Shown here one piece after another: positions 8,870 to 17,464 of a stretch of DNA of 64,000 nucleotides. The notes beneath the pieces were generated by a model. The model did not search any database. It had not been told where the DNA came from and saw only the letters and a list, made by a program, of their open reading frames with translations. Source of the stretch: Bacillota bacterium. GTDB lineage: Bacteria; Bacillota; Clostridia; Oscillospirales; Ruminococcaceae. Made by a program: the position numbers and the translations under genes. Location of the stretch: contig JAEZYS010000016.1 in the NCBI GenBank assembly GCA_023418925.1, positions 186,001-250,000 of the forward strand. The letters are read 5' to 3'. Each line of letters begins with the position of its first letter. Positions within the stretch are counted from its first letter, which is position 1.

Positions 8870-9538
8870 ATGATTAAGTATACACTTATTAAAAGCAAAA
8901 GGAAAACAATATCCATAACTGTTGATATAAACGGCAATATAGTTGTAAAGGCTCCTCTCAAAGCAAGCAAAAACGAAGTCGATTACTTTTTGCGTGAAAA
9001 GCAGGACTGGATTGCAAAGCATGTTGTAATCCAGCGTGAAAACGCAGAAAGACGTGAGAAGTTTCTTAAAGCACACATTAAAACACTTACATATTTGGGT
9101 AAGGAATATCCTGTTGACTATAATGAGCCTTATGGATTTGACACAAAGCATTTTACTTTCCCTGATTATACCTTTGAGCAGTTAAGACCGAGCATAATTG
9201 GATTTTATAAAAAAGCGGCAAAAAAGCATATATCTGAGCGGGTGGAGTATTATTCTTCAATAATAGGAGTTACCCCGACAGCCGTAAAAATAAACTCGGC
9301 AAAGACACGCTGGGGAAGCTGTTCAGGAAAAGGTTCGCTGAATTTCTCCTGGAAGCTTATTCTTGCAGATGAAAGTGTTCTGGATTATGTAGTTGTGCAT
9401 GAGCTTTGCCATATGAAACAGATGAATCATGGTCCGAAATTCTGGGCAGAGGTTGAAAAGGTGTTTCCTGATTATTTGAAAAGGCGTAATGACCTTAAAG
9501 CAGTCCAGCAGAAAATCACTCTTGAATGTTGGGAATAA
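8870..9538 (+). CDS. YgjP/DUF45-type zinc metallopeptidase (SprT-like fold)
   Basis: The 222-aa protein begins with the DUF45 pattern (IKYTLIKSKRKTISITVD, VKAPLKASKNEVDYFL, KQDWI). It carries the zincin motif HELCHMKQMNHGPKFW, in which HELCH supplies two zinc ligands and the catalytic Glu, and the distal His lies in NHGPKFW. Upstream is the family motif RWGSCSGKGSLNFSWKLILA. YgjP-like proteins are predicted cytoplasmic metalloproteases, sometimes tied to restriction systems or stress; here nothing of that kind adjoins. It shares a bidirectional terminator with the convergent small gene at 9588. Confidence 0.9.
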   Translation: MIKYTLIKSKRKTISITVDINGNIVVKAPLKASKNEVDYFLREKQDWIAKHVVIQRENAERREKFLKAHIKTLTYLGKEYPVDYNEPYGFDTKHFTFPDYTFEQLRPSIIGFYKKAAKKHISERVEYYSSIIGVTPTAVKINSAKTRWGSCSGKGSLNFSWKLILADESVLDYVVVHELCHMKQMNHGPKFWAEVEKVFPDYLKRRNDLKAVQQKITLECWE

Positions 9539-9542
9539 AAAA

Positions 9543-9574
9543 ACGGTGCAGATTAGTTTTTTAATCTGCACCGT
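9543..9574. terminator. Bidirectional terminator
   Basis: Stem ACGGTGCAGATTA / TAATCTGCACCGT between convergent genes. Seven T follow on the minus strand and a shorter T/A run on the plus strand. Confidence 0.88.
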
Positions 9575-9587
9575 TAATTATTTCTAA

Positions 9588-9830
9588 TTAGAAATCTTCG
9601 CCTGACTTGTCGTCAGCGTCGTCTTTCTTATCATCCTTATCATCGCAGCCACACTTGCAATCGCCACAATCACAATCATCGTCACAGTCTTCAAAATAAA
9701 TTTCGTCATCATCGTCGAAATCGTAATCATACTGTTCGAGTTCTTCACGTTTCTTTATTGCGTAAGTTGCAGCGGCAGCACCGGCAGCGGCTGAAAGAAT
9801 AGCGAGTAAAGCTGTACCAAAAGCTTTCAC
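9588..9830 (-). CDS. Small membrane-anchored protein with acidic, cysteine-clustered tail
   Basis: I do not recognise this protein. The N-terminal 20-25 residues form an Ala/Gly-rich membrane helix (ALLAILSAAAGAAAATYA). A short basic turn (IKKREE) is followed by a very acidic tail containing FEDCDDDCDCGDCKCGC and runs of Asp and Lys. Six Cys within about 14 residues suggest a metal-binding or redox cluster. The GTG at 9830 has AAGGAG nine bases upstream and is the likely start; a TTG three codons earlier would overlap that site. It has its own promoter at 9883 and ends at a shared terminator. Confidence 0.7.
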   Translation of the reverse strand: MKAFGTALLAILSAAAGAAAATYAIKKREELEQYDYDFDDDDEIYFEDCDDDCDCGDCKCGCDDKDDKKDDADDKSGEDF

Positions 9831-9882
9831 AATAATCAACTCCTTTTTATATGAAACATCCTGTTTTAAAATTATATAAAAT

Positions 9883-9911
9883 AGTATACCACGAATATAA
9901 TATATTTACAA
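9883..9911 (-). promoter_or_regulatory. Promoter of the acidic small-protein gene
   Basis: TTGTAA, 17 bases, TATACT on the minus strand, about 50 bases before the GTG start. Confidence 0.75.
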
Positions 9912-10007
9912 GCACTTTAAAAATTTTTTTGAAAATACAGGTGTTATATTTCATTTTACTTTTTCTATATCTATGATATAATAAGATAAAAAATGAGGAG
10001 GATTATT

Positions 10008-10439
10008 ATGGCTGAAAACAAAAAAGAGGATATTTCTAAAAAAGGCAAGGGTCTTGTTGAAGAATTTAAAACATTTATTACTCGAGGAAACGTTCTTGAT
10101 CTGGCAGTTGGTATCATTGTCGGCGGTGCTTTTACTGCAATAGTTACATCTTTGGTGAACGATATTTTAATGCCGTTTATAGGCACTATTTTGGGTGGTA
10201 TCAATTTTTCAAGTTTATCCATAACGTATAAGGGCGCAAGCATAGGTTATGGCGCATTTATTCAGGCAATAATCAACTTTTTGCTAATAGCGCTGACTGT
10301 CTTTCTTCTTGTAAAAGCTATAAATAAAGTATCACGAAAAAAAGAAGAGAAAAAAGAAGCACCTAAGCCTGCTGCGGATATTGTTTTATTAACAGAGATC
10401 CGTGATTTGTTAAAATCACAACAGGATAAAGAAAAATAA
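10008..10439 (+). CDS. mscL: Large-conductance mechanosensitive channel
   Basis: MscL forms a homopentameric pore that releases solutes on hypo-osmotic shock. The sequence has the family signature EFKTFITRGNVLDLAVGIIVG in the N-terminal helix and TM1, a second helix (AFIQAIINFLLIALTVFLLVKA) and the charged C-terminal bundle ending LLTEIRDLL. From 10008 the length is 143 aa. I moved the start from the ATG at 9993, since that ATG is part of ATGAGGAGG, which is the ribosome binding site for 10008. The TATAAT at 9977-9982 is a likely -10 box. Confidence 0.95.
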   Translation: MAENKKEDISKKGKGLVEEFKTFITRGNVLDLAVGIIVGGAFTAIVTSLVNDILMPFIGTILGGINFSSLSITYKGASIGYGAFIQAIINFLLIALTVFLLVKAINKVSRKKEEKKEAPKPAADIVLLTEIRDLLKSQQDKEK

Positions 10440-10541
10440 GCTGCATAGCGCAGGTTGAATATGCTCTATTGTCTCTGTGTATAACAGTTAGCACACAGTG
10501 GAACTTTGCTTTGTTTCAGAAGATATAATAATATAATAATC

Positions 10542-10571
10542 AAGTCGCTCATTTTATAATGGGCGGCTTTT
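10542..10571 (+). terminator. Probable mscL terminator
   Basis: Stem AAGTCGCTCAT / ATGGGCGGCTT with G-U pairs and a short loop, followed by TTTTAAAATT. About 100 bases separate it from mscL; it may also act for the convergent PhzF-like gene. Confidence 0.6.
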
Positions 10572-10575
10572 AAAA

Positions 10576-11454
10576 TTAATATATATAATATTCCCCGGCA
10601 ATCACAGTGGTTGCTTTTCCGCCGAATAAGACACAGTTATCCTTTACTTTCAGATTTACCTGATTAAAAACAATATTATTGCCGCCCTGTTCAACGGCAA
10701 TCGGTTCACCGTTCCAAAGGTTGTTTTTCAGCATGTAGTTTGCAAAAGCACTGTTTCCTGAACCCGTAGCAGGATCCTCCAGATAACCGAATTTCGGCGC
10801 AAATACTCTGGTATGTGCCATATATTTGTCAGAATTTGTTTCTTTTGAAAAGATAAGAATAATGTCTATTCCGTTTGCAAGGCAAAAATCCTTAAGGTTT
10901 GTTTCATCAGGGTAAATGCTGATTTCCTTTGAAAAGCTTTCTATCGGAACCAAAAGTGTTCTAAGTCCTGCATCTATAAAATCAACAGGGAATTTATCGC
11001 TGATATTCTCCGTTAATATTCCCAGTGCAGCCGCTATTTTTTCCTTTGATAGTTTCTGCTCAAGATGGATAGCTTTCGGCGCAGTTATATATACCACACC
11101 ATCATCTGATATATTGTTATATACAGTCAGAACACCTTTTTTATTGGTTTCAATAATCACTTCAGGCTTTTTCATCAGTTCTTTGTTTTCGCTGATAATA
11201 TCATACATAGCAGCAACTGTTCCATGTCCGCAGAAATCCACTTCACATTCCGAAGAAAAGTATGTAAGCTTGTAATCAGCTTTCTCGGATTTTTCACAAA
11301 ATACTACTTCCGAAACAAACCCCTTATGCTCTTTTCCGATACCAAGCATTTCTTCCGCAGTAATTCCGTCCTCAACCATAAGATATGCGGCAGGATTACC
11401 CCTCGATATTCCAAGTGTGAATGCATTAACTTTTTTATACTGATACTTTTTCAT
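10576..11454 (-). CDS. PhzF-family isomerase-like protein
   Basis: The 292-aa protein has the PhzF diaminopimelate-epimerase-like fold signs: KVNAFTLGISRGNPAA near the N-terminus, the catalytic-Glu strand GFVSEVVF, CEVDFCGHGTVAA, and in the second half DPATGSGNSAFANYM. PhzF in phenazine makers isomerises a dihydro-anthranilate, but most family members, including single copies in Firmicutes, have unknown substrates. The ATG at 11454 has AAAGGA six bases upstream; the GTG at 11469 would extend into that site and is less likely. The neighbour upstream is a membrane protein. Confidence 0.88.
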   Translation of the reverse strand: MKKYQYKKVNAFTLGISRGNPAAYLMVEDGITAEEMLGIGKEHKGFVSEVVFCEKSEKADYKLTYFSSECEVDFCGHGTVAAMYDIISENKELMKKPEVIIETNKKGVLTVYNNISDDGVVYITAPKAIHLEQKLSKEKIAAALGILTENISDKFPVDFIDAGLRTLLVPIESFSKEISIYPDETNLKDFCLANGIDIILIFSKETNSDKYMAHTRVFAPKFGYLEDPATGSGNSAFANYMLKNNLWNGEPIAVEQGGNNIVFNQVNLKVKDNCVLFGGKATTVIAGEYYIY

Positions 11455-11487
11455 ATATGTCCTTTCCACTGAAAACTTCCATAAAGT

Positions 11488-11976
11488 TTAAGTTACATGT
11501 CTGTTTTTGATAGCGACTTTCTTTTCTTCCTTATCATCTTTCTTGCGTGATCCCTTCGGGCCTATTACACATGCAGTAAATCCAGCCGCCGCAATAAATG
11601 TTACAATTACAAATGGCAGGTTATCCTCACCCCAATGCACCCCTTCAACGCAGAAATTTTGGGCGTTGTCAGGGTCATAATATAGTTTAACATTCTTGGA
11701 AACATCAGGCTCAGTCTTTAATTTATAATCACAGGTTACATAAATATCGTTGCCGTTCTGATCATTAAAACCATACTGATACCTATATAAAACATCACCC
11801 ATGCCACGTCTGCCGCTTTCATATCCAGATATAAAAGCAGAAGTTTCTATGCCGTTTTTCTTAAGATTAATGTAAGGAATAAATTCAGTAAGAAACCTGC
11901 ATAAGCTTACAATGAAAGCACCGATAAGCACAGCAGAAATCAGAATACTAAGTACAGATTTTGATCTATCGTTCAT
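11488..11976 (-). CDS. DUF3592-like membrane protein
   Basis: The 162-aa protein has an N-terminal membrane helix (SVLSILISAVLIGAFIVSLC), an extracytoplasmic segment with YRYQYGFNDQNGNDI and KNVKLYYDPDNAQNF, a second helix (PFVIVTFIAAAGFTACVI) and a basic tail. The YxYxF and VxLYYDPxNPxx patterns are typical of DUF3592, whose role is unknown. The ATG at 11976 has GGAGG five bases upstream, while an upstream in-frame ATG at 12039 lies inside the promoter and is unlikely. PhzF follows downstream after 33 bases, so the two may be co-transcribed. Confidence 0.75.
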   Translation of the reverse strand: MNDRSKSVLSILISAVLIGAFIVSLCRFLTEFIPYINLKKNGIETSAFISGYESGRRGMGDVLYRYQYGFNDQNGNDIYVTCDYKLKTEPDVSKNVKLYYDPDNAQNFCVEGVHWGEDNLPFVIVTFIAAAGFTACVIGPKGSRKKDDKEEKKVAIKNRHVT

Positions 11977-12010
11977 AACAGCCTCCAGGTTTATATACAT
12001 AATTTTCATA

Positions 12011-12039
12011 ATTATAGCATGTTTTTTATTCTCTTTCAA
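12011..12039 (-). promoter_or_regulatory. Promoter for the DUF3592/PhzF pair
   Basis: TTGAAA, 17 bases, TATAAT on the minus strand, ending about 35 bases before the ATG at 11976. Confidence 0.78.
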
Positions 12040-12057
12040 GTAAGGTAGAGCAAAATA

Positions 12058-12086
12058 ATGACTTTTATGATTTTATATGCTATAAT
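12058..12086 (+). promoter_or_regulatory. Promoter of the HD nucleotidase gene
   Basis: ATGACT, 17 bases, TATAAT, back to back with the promoter at 12011. It gives a leader of about 60 bases before the ATG at 12156. Confidence 0.7.
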
Positions 12087-12155
12087 TTCATAGAAAGATT
12101 TTAAATATAAAACATGCTTTGCATACTGCAAAATACAGAGAGGATGTTAAGATTT

Positions 12156-12737
12156 ATGGAAAATCAGTTTTTCTCTATGATTTCAAGAATGAAGCTTATA
12201 AATAGATGGGGACTTATGCGCAATACCGCAAGCGAGAATATTTCTGAACACAGCCTTGATGTAGCGGTAATTGCTCATGCTCTTGCTGTTATAAGAAACA
12301 CATACTTCGGCGGAAATGTAAACGCTGAAAAAGCGGCCCTACTTGGAATTTTCCATGATACAACCGAAATAATAACGGGTGATATGCCAACTCCCGTAAA
12401 ATATTACAATTCACAGCTCAGGGAGGCTTATGGCCTTGTTGAGGAAAACGCAAAGAAGAAACTTCTTGGCATGCTTCCTGATGAAATGCGTGATATATAT
12501 AATCCTTTGCTGGGATACAGTGAGGAAGACGCAGAGCTTTGGGTGCTTGTAAAGGCAGCGGACAAGATTTCTGCTTTGATAAAATGTATTGAAGAACGCT
12601 CAACGGGCAATTCAGATTTCAGGAAAGCTGAAAATGCAACACTTAAATCAATTAAGAAGATGGAACTTGCAGAGGCAGATTATTTCCTTGACAAATTCCT
12701 ACCGTCATATGATATGACTATTGATGATCAAACATAA
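12156..12737 (+). CDS. YfbR-like HD-domain 5'-deoxynucleotidase
   Basis: The 193-aa protein carries the HD-hydrolase metal motifs: H in SEHSLDVAVIAHAL, the HD pair in GIFHDTTEIITGDMPTPVKYY, and a distal Asp in VKAADKISALIKCIEE. The sequence around PTPVKY is typical of E. coli YfbR, which removes phosphate from deoxynucleoside 5'-monophosphates. The start is placed at 12156 (MENQFF) because conservation begins there; GAGAGG lies 12 bases upstream, which is a little far. A large hairpin element fills the space between this gene and recQ. Confidence 0.88.
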   Translation: MENQFFSMISRMKLINRWGLMRNTASENISEHSLDVAVIAHALAVIRNTYFGGNVNAEKAALLGIFHDTTEIITGDMPTPVKYYNSQLREAYGLVEENAKKKLLGMLPDEMRDIYNPLLGYSEEDAELWVLVKAADKISALIKCIEERSTGNSDFRKAENATLKSIKKMELAEADYFLDKFLPSYDMTIDDQT

Positions 12738-13150
12738 AAAGTTCGTCAACCTTTCAAGGTTGTAGGGTTCAAAGGGACAAAGACCCTTTGGCGCTCTCCG
12801 CAGAGAGCGAAATTTCTATACGAAGGAGCTCCGCAAAAGGTGAATTTCAAAACAGTCCGGTGGACTGTTTTGAAAGAGGGAAAGCCCTGCGATAGAGGGC
12901 TTTCCCTAAAAATAGCTATCAATAAATATATAGTAAGAGTTCCGTCTCTTCGGAGACGGGCAGGGCTTTCCGGTCGCCCTGCACCTTCGGGGGGAAGTTT
13001 AGTTCTTGGGTTTTTGAAAGTACACCGTAGAGAAAAAATGTGAAAATGTATTTAAGAGTTCCGTCTCTGAGGAGACGGACAGGGCTTTCTGGTTGCCCTG
13101 TATCTTCGGGAAAAGCTTTGCTTGCAAAAATAAATTTCAGAAGGAAATAA
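12738..13150 (+). repeat. Hairpin-chain intergenic element, copy A
   Basis: The gap between the nucleotidase gene and recQ is a chain of hairpins: CAACCTT/AAGGTTG (12747-12762); CAAAGGG/CCCTTTG (12770-12790); CGCTCTC-CGCA-GAGAGCG (12792-12809); a 14-bp stem with AACAGTCC-GGT-GGACTGTT at its tip (12845-12875); GGGAAAGCCCT with loop GCGATAG (12878-12906). Then come two tandem copies (12936-12990 and 13056-13110) of a CCGTCTC/GAGACGG stem, the first capped by TTCG, joined to CAGGGC/GCCCTG. Related elements lie near 17.5, 28.5, 49.9, 50.2 and 52.5 kb, with compensatory stem changes. The short open frames across it look spurious. Confidence 0.9.
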
Positions 13151-13151
13151 A

Positions 13152-14972
13152 ATGGATAAATACTCGGTGCTAAAACAATATTTTGGCTATGACAGCTTCA
13201 GGGGCGGGCAGGAAAAGCTTGTTGACTCTATTATCAGCGGAAAAGACACCCTCGGCATCATGCCGACGGGGGCAGGAAAGTCAATCTGCTTTCAGGTTCC
13301 GGCAATTCTTGCGGACGGAATAACCATAGTAATTTCACCGCTGATTTCGCTTATGAAAGACCAGGTCAACGCCCTTACCCAGTCAGGCGTATCTGCGGCA
13401 TATATTAACACTTCCCTTACATACCGTCAGACAAGGCTTGCTCTGGAATACGCTTCTCAGGGCAGGTATAAAATTATATATGTTGCTCCCGAAAGGCTTA
13501 TGACAGACGAGTTTCTGACCTTTTCCCAAAGCGTGAGCATATATGCAATTGCCGTTGATGAAGCGCATTGTGTATCGCAATGGGGACAGAATTTCCGTCC
13601 GTCATACCTTAAAATAAGGGAGTTTACAGATACTTTGCCGTATCAGCCGATTATGGCGGCATTTACAGCGACAGCAACTGACGATGTCAGAAAAGACATC
13701 ATTAACATTCTAAAGCTGAAAAATCCAACTGAAGTTATAACCGGCTTTGACAGAGCAAATCTTACTTTCAACGTAACAAAGCCGCAGAATAAGTACGAAG
13801 CACTGAAGAAAATCCTTGCCCTCAACGCTGAAAAAAGCGGTATAGTATATTGCTCAACAAGGAAAACTGTAGATTCACTTTGTGAAAAGCTTAATGCCGA
13901 CGGATACAGCGCCGCAAAATATCATGCAGGCATGACAGATACCGACCGTGCTGAAAGTCAGGAGCTTTTTCTCTATGACAACAGGCAGGTTATGATTGCA
14001 ACAAATGCTTTTGGCATGGGTATTGACAAGTCGAATATAAGCTATGTTGTGCATTACAATATGCCGAAAAATATTGAAAGCTACTATCAGGAGGCAGGAC
14101 GTGCAGGACGTGACGGTTCACCTGCAGAGTGTACGCTTTTCTATAACGGTCAGGACTATATGACCTCAAAATATCTTATTGAGCAGGGTGATAATGAAAA
14201 CGAGGAGATTGACGCAATCACCGCTGAAAAGCTCCGCAGGCTTGATATGAAACGTCTTAACGCTATGGCTGGATATTGCAAGAGCGACCGTTGTCTGCGT
14301 GGGTATATTCTCCGATATTTCGGTGAAAAATCACCGACAGACAACTGCGGAAACTGTTCTGTTTGCTGTGGTGATACAGAGATTTCAGACATCACCGTTG
14401 ACGCGCAGAAAATTCTGTCCTGCATAAAAAGAATGGACGAACGTTATGGAGTAACGCTTGTATGTGCTGTGCTGAAAGGCAGTAAGTCCGAGCGTGTTAC
14501 TTCTTTGAAAATGGATGAGCTATCAACCTATGGAATAATGAAAGGCACATCTGAAAAACGTATCCGTGAGGAGATTGACAGACTTGTTTCACAGGGTTAT
14601 CTTGACCGTACAGATGATGAATTTCCTATACTAAGATTTAACGCAAAGTCAGCAGATGTTCTTTTCAAGGGGGTAAAGGTAACCGCAAGGCTTTCTCCCG
14701 AGGACGAAAAGGACATTGTCAGAACAAAGCAGGATCATGGGGAAGAGGACAAGGAACTCTTCAAAAAGCTTTCGGAACTGCGCAAAAGCATTGCAAAGGT
14801 GCAGAGTGTTCCTGCGTATATCATATTTCCCGATTCTGTCCTGCATGAAATGAGTGTAAGAAAACCGCTTACTGCAAAGGATATGCTTGCAGTAAGCGGT
14901 GTAGGAAATCTTAAAATGGAGCGTTACGGCGACAGCTTTTTAAAGGCAATAAAAGAGTATGTAAGTGGATAA
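13152..14972 (+). CDS. recQ: ATP-dependent DNA helicase RecQ
   Basis: The 606-aa 3'-5' helicase acts in recombination and fork repair. Superfamily-2 motifs are in order: motif I MPTGAGKS (K43), VDEAHC (motif II), AFTATAT (motif III), ATNAFGMGIDK and QEAGRAGRDG (motifs V and VI). The zinc-binding C-x-x-C cluster (CKSDRC, NCGNCSVCCGD) and RQC winged helix follow (TVDAQKILSCI), then a C-terminal HRDC domain (PAYIIFPDSVLHEM, LLAVSGVGNLKMERYG). Length and domain order match E. coli RecQ. The ATG at 13152 has AGAAGG upstream. The preceding hairpin element may carry its promoter, but I did not find a convincing one. Confidence 0.96.
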   Translation: MDKYSVLKQYFGYDSFRGGQEKLVDSIISGKDTLGIMPTGAGKSICFQVPAILADGITIVISPLISLMKDQVNALTQSGVSAAYINTSLTYRQTRLALEYASQGRYKIIYVAPERLMTDEFLTFSQSVSIYAIAVDEAHCVSQWGQNFRPSYLKIREFTDTLPYQPIMAAFTATATDDVRKDIINILKLKNPTEVITGFDRANLTFNVTKPQNKYEALKKILALNAEKSGIVYCSTRKTVDSLCEKLNADGYSAAKYHAGMTDTDRAESQELFLYDNRQVMIATNAFGMGIDKSNISYVVHYNMPKNIESYYQEAGRAGRDGSPAECTLFYNGQDYMTSKYLIEQGDNENEEIDAITAEKLRRLDMKRLNAMAGYCKSDRCLRGYILRYFGEKSPTDNCGNCSVCCGDTEISDITVDAQKILSCIKRMDERYGVTLVCAVLKGSKSERVTSLKMDELSTYGIMKGTSEKRIREEIDRLVSQGYLDRTDDEFPILRFNAKSADVLFKGVKVTARLSPEDEKDIVRTKQDHGEEDKELFKKLSELRKSIAKVQSVPAYIIFPDSVLHEMSVRKPLTAKDMLAVSGVGNLKMERYGDSFLKAIKEYVSG

Positions 14973-15006
14973 AAAGGAGAACGGATAAAACCGCTCTCCT
15001 TTTTAA
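14973..15006 (+). terminator. recQ terminator
   Basis: Hairpin AAAAGGAG..CGG / CCG..CTCCTTTT directly after the stop codon, ending in five T. It can work in both directions toward the convergent DUF3788 gene. Confidence 0.85.
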
Positions 15007-15029
15007 ATAGCAAATTAATCAAACCAGAA

Positions 15030-15443
15030 CTACTTTTTGTTAGGCTTTCTTTTTATGTTGAGAAGTAATTTTAAATCATTTTCAGAAAGATTTTCATTAA
15101 ACATAACCCATTTCCCATCATGGAAAGTTTCTGCATTGTCGTAGATTTCAAGCGTGTGTGTTGATAAATCGCTGCGGATAGCCTCAAACTTTTCTCTCTC
15201 ATCTTTTCCAAAAATAATCATTAATCCGTAACAGTCAGGTCTTGCATACAGCGCACAGAGCGTCTTTCCGCCACGACGGTATTTGTACTCAATTCCCCAT
15301 TTCTTGCCGCCGTCATTCCATAGGGTATCCATTTCGTATAAGGAATCAATCAGCGTACATGCATTCTTCCATGCGTAAAATTTTTCAGCACCTATAAGCT
15401 GTTCAAGTTCTTGTCCTGTTGGTATCTTTTTAAGTTCGGCCAT
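15030..15443 (-). CDS. DUF3788 family protein (copy 1)
   Basis: This 137-aa soluble protein shows the DUF3788 layout: WGIEYKYRRGGKTLCALYAR, GLMIIFGKDEREKFEAI, and the C-terminal DGKWVMFNENLSENDLKLLLNIKRK. Family function is unknown; members are small, single-domain and common in Clostridia. The ATG at 15443 follows GAGGTGG with five-base spacing, while an in-frame codon at 15488 would overlap the upstream gene. A second, more divergent paralog lies at 34583-35005. Confidence 0.82.
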   Translation of the reverse strand: MAELKKIPTGQELEQLIGAEKFYAWKNACTLIDSLYEMDTLWNDGGKKWGIEYKYRRGGKTLCALYARPDCYGLMIIFGKDEREKFEAIRSDLSTHTLEIYDNAETFHDGKWVMFNENLSENDLKLLLNIKRKPNKK

Positions 15444-15475
15444 AATGTCCACCTCGTATATTTTATGTCTATTTC

Positions 15476-16066
15476 TTATTCCCGGCAATCTTCACGCATA
15501 ATATCCTGTTCTGTTATCTTTCTCACAGCCTTGCATGGATTACCAAAGGCAACCACTCCGTCAGGAATATCCCTTGTAACAACACTTCCTGCGCCGATAA
15601 CAGTGTTGTTTCCAATTGTAACCCCAGGAAGAACAGTCACACCTGCACCAATCCAGACATTGTCACCAACAGTAATAGGCCGAGCAAATTCAAGCCCCTT
15701 ATTCCGCTGTTCAGTGTCAAGAGGATGCCCAGCCGCAGAAAAACAGCAATTCGGAGCGATGAAAACATTGTCCCCGAAAGTTATCTTTGCGCAGTCAAGA
15801 ATAACAAGATTATGGTTGCTGTAAAAGTTTTCGCCTATCTCAATGTTATATCCATAATCACACCAGAACGGTGCAGTTATAAAGAATCTTCCATTCGTTC
15901 TGCCGAGAATTTTCAGCATAATTTCTTTCTGACTTTCAAAGTCAGATGGCTTGCACATGTTAAATTCAAAACACAAGTCCTTGCAGAATGCTCGTTCTTT
16001 TGTAAGGCTTTCGTCATAGTTTGCGTCATACAGATATCCAGCAGCGGCTTTTTCTCTTTCTGTCAT
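15476..16066 (-). CDS. Maltose/galactoside-type sugar O-acetyltransferase (left-handed beta-helix)
   Basis: At 196 aa the protein matches the Maa/LacA/NodL size. It begins with the family N-terminal motif (TEREKAAAGYLYDANYDESL), then PFWCDYGYNIEIGENFYSNHN and hexapeptide repeats. The catalytic His is in FSAAGHPLD. The C-terminal half has VGDNVWIGAGVTVLPGVTIG and VIGAGSVVTRDIPDG. It transfers acetyl from acetyl-CoA to sugar hydroxyls in the cytoplasm; the physiological acceptor cannot be read. The DUF3788 gene starts 33 bases downstream, suggesting a two-gene unit. Confidence 0.92.
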   Translation of the reverse strand: MTEREKAAAGYLYDANYDESLTKERAFCKDLCFEFNMCKPSDFESQKEIMLKILGRTNGRFFITAPFWCDYGYNIEIGENFYSNHNLVILDCAKITFGDNVFIAPNCCFSAAGHPLDTEQRNKGLEFARPITVGDNVWIGAGVTVLPGVTIGNNTVIGAGSVVTRDIPDGVVAFGNPCKAVRKITEQDIMREDCRE

Positions 16067-16165
16067 GTCAATACTCCTTTTCAGTATTTTGATGAAGAAT
16101 ATATGTATGCAGGGCTTTTCTACGGCCCCGCACCTTTAAATAAATCAGATTAATTTGCAATGAAA

Positions 16166-17413
16166 TTATTCATTGACAACATATTTCTCGACCATGTAAA
16201 ACATCTTGTTGTCAACAAGCGCATCAAGCAACGTTCCGTCAGCGGCATATTCCTCTGAAAAAATCTTGCCGTCATCCCTGATATTTGTAATAACAGCCGT
16301 TTTGTCATAAGGTATAAGCAGTTTTACCCGCCTTGCAGTTTCAGGAAGATTATTTGCAATGCATTTCAGCAAATCATCAAAACCAATACATTTCTTTGCA
16401 GAAATCTTTACCGTGGTTTCATCATTTTTTATATCAGCAGACTCAGGGAGTTTGTCGCACTTATTAAGTACGTTAATCTGCGGAATACCCTCACAGCCAA
16501 GTTCAGCAAGCAGATTCTTTGTAACCTCAGCCTGTTCAAAAGCGTCATCAGCGCTTATATCAATAATATTTATGATAATATCAGCGTTTGCTGCCTCTTC
16601 AAGGGTGCTTTTGAAAGCCTCGACAAGATTATGCGGCAAACGTCTGATAAGTCCTACTGTATCAACAAGCAGAACGCTTCTTCCGTCAGGAAGTTCAAGT
16701 GCACGGGATGTAATGTCAAGTGTAGCAAAAAGCTTGTCCTCTGCAAGAACTCCTGCGTCCGTAAGCGCATTGAGAAGTGTGGATTTTCCTACGTTTGTAT
16801 ATCCGACAATTGCACCAACAATAACATTGTCTTTCTTACGTCTTGCACGGTGAAGTTCACGACGTCTTTCAAGCTCCTTGAGTTCAGCTTCAAGAGCCTC
16901 AATTCTTCTTCGGATGTGACGCTTGTCTGTTTCAAGCTTTGATTCACCAGGACCTCTTGTACCGATACCTCCACCGAGCCTTGAAAGTTCAACACCCTTT
17001 CCTGCAAGACGAGGTAAACGGTATTTCTGCTGTGCAAGTTCAACCTGAATACGTCCTTCTTTTGATAACGCTCTTTGCGCAAAAATGTCAAGGATAAGTG
17101 TAGTCCTGTCAATAACACGAACATCAAGAATTTTTTCAATATTTCGAGTCTGATTGGCAGTAAGTTCATGGTCAAATATAACAAGGTCAATGTCTAAATC
17201 CTGTGCAGTCTGAACAAGTTCTTCAAGCTTGCCCGAACCCATGCAGGTTGCAGTATCATAAGCCGGTCTTTTCTGTGTAGCCTTTGCCATGACTTCAACG
17301 CCTGCGGTTTTTGCAAGCTCTTCAAGTTCGTCAAGGGAAAGTTCTGTATCAAACTCACCCGTATCAACGGAAATGAGAATGGCTTTTGTAGATTTCTGTA
17401 AGTTTTCGTTCAT
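16166..17413 (-). CDS. hflX: Ribosome-associated GTPase HflX
   Basis: HflX splits stalled or hibernating ribosomes. The 415-aa protein has an N-terminal HflX domain (ATCMGSGKLEEL, VIFDHELTANQTRNIEK), the linker motif GGGIGTRGPGESKLETDKR, a coiled-coil (about residues 160-195), and the GTPase domain: G1 GYTNVGKST, G3 DTVGLI, G4 NKCD, G5 ISAKK. A C-terminal tail of about 60 aa closes it. The gene's upstream region is the hairpin element B, which is read on the opposite strand. It is monocistronic, followed by a 99-base gap to the acetyltransferase. Confidence 0.95.
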   Translation of the reverse strand: MNENLQKSTKAILISVDTGEFDTELSLDELEELAKTAGVEVMAKATQKRPAYDTATCMGSGKLEELVQTAQDLDIDLVIFDHELTANQTRNIEKILDVRVIDRTTLILDIFAQRALSKEGRIQVELAQQKYRLPRLAGKGVELSRLGGGIGTRGPGESKLETDKRHIRRRIEALEAELKELERRRELHRARRKKDNVIVGAIVGYTNVGKSTLLNALTDAGVLAEDKLFATLDITSRALELPDGRSVLLVDTVGLIRRLPHNLVEAFKSTLEEAANADIIINIIDISADDAFEQAEVTKNLLAELGCEGIPQINVLNKCDKLPESADIKNDETTVKISAKKCIGFDDLLKCIANNLPETARRVKLLIPYDKTAVITNIRDDGKIFSEEYAADGTLLDALVDNKMFYMVEKYVVNE

Positions 17414-17464
17414 AAGTTCTGCCCTCCCAGTATATAGCCAGTAAAGTAAAAGTAATCTTTTTTA

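Noticed and set aside
12840..13043. A 67-codon open frame between the nucleotidase gene and recQ
   Set aside because: It lies in the hairpin element A, its frame crosses inverted repeats, there is no ribosome site and its composition is not protein-like.
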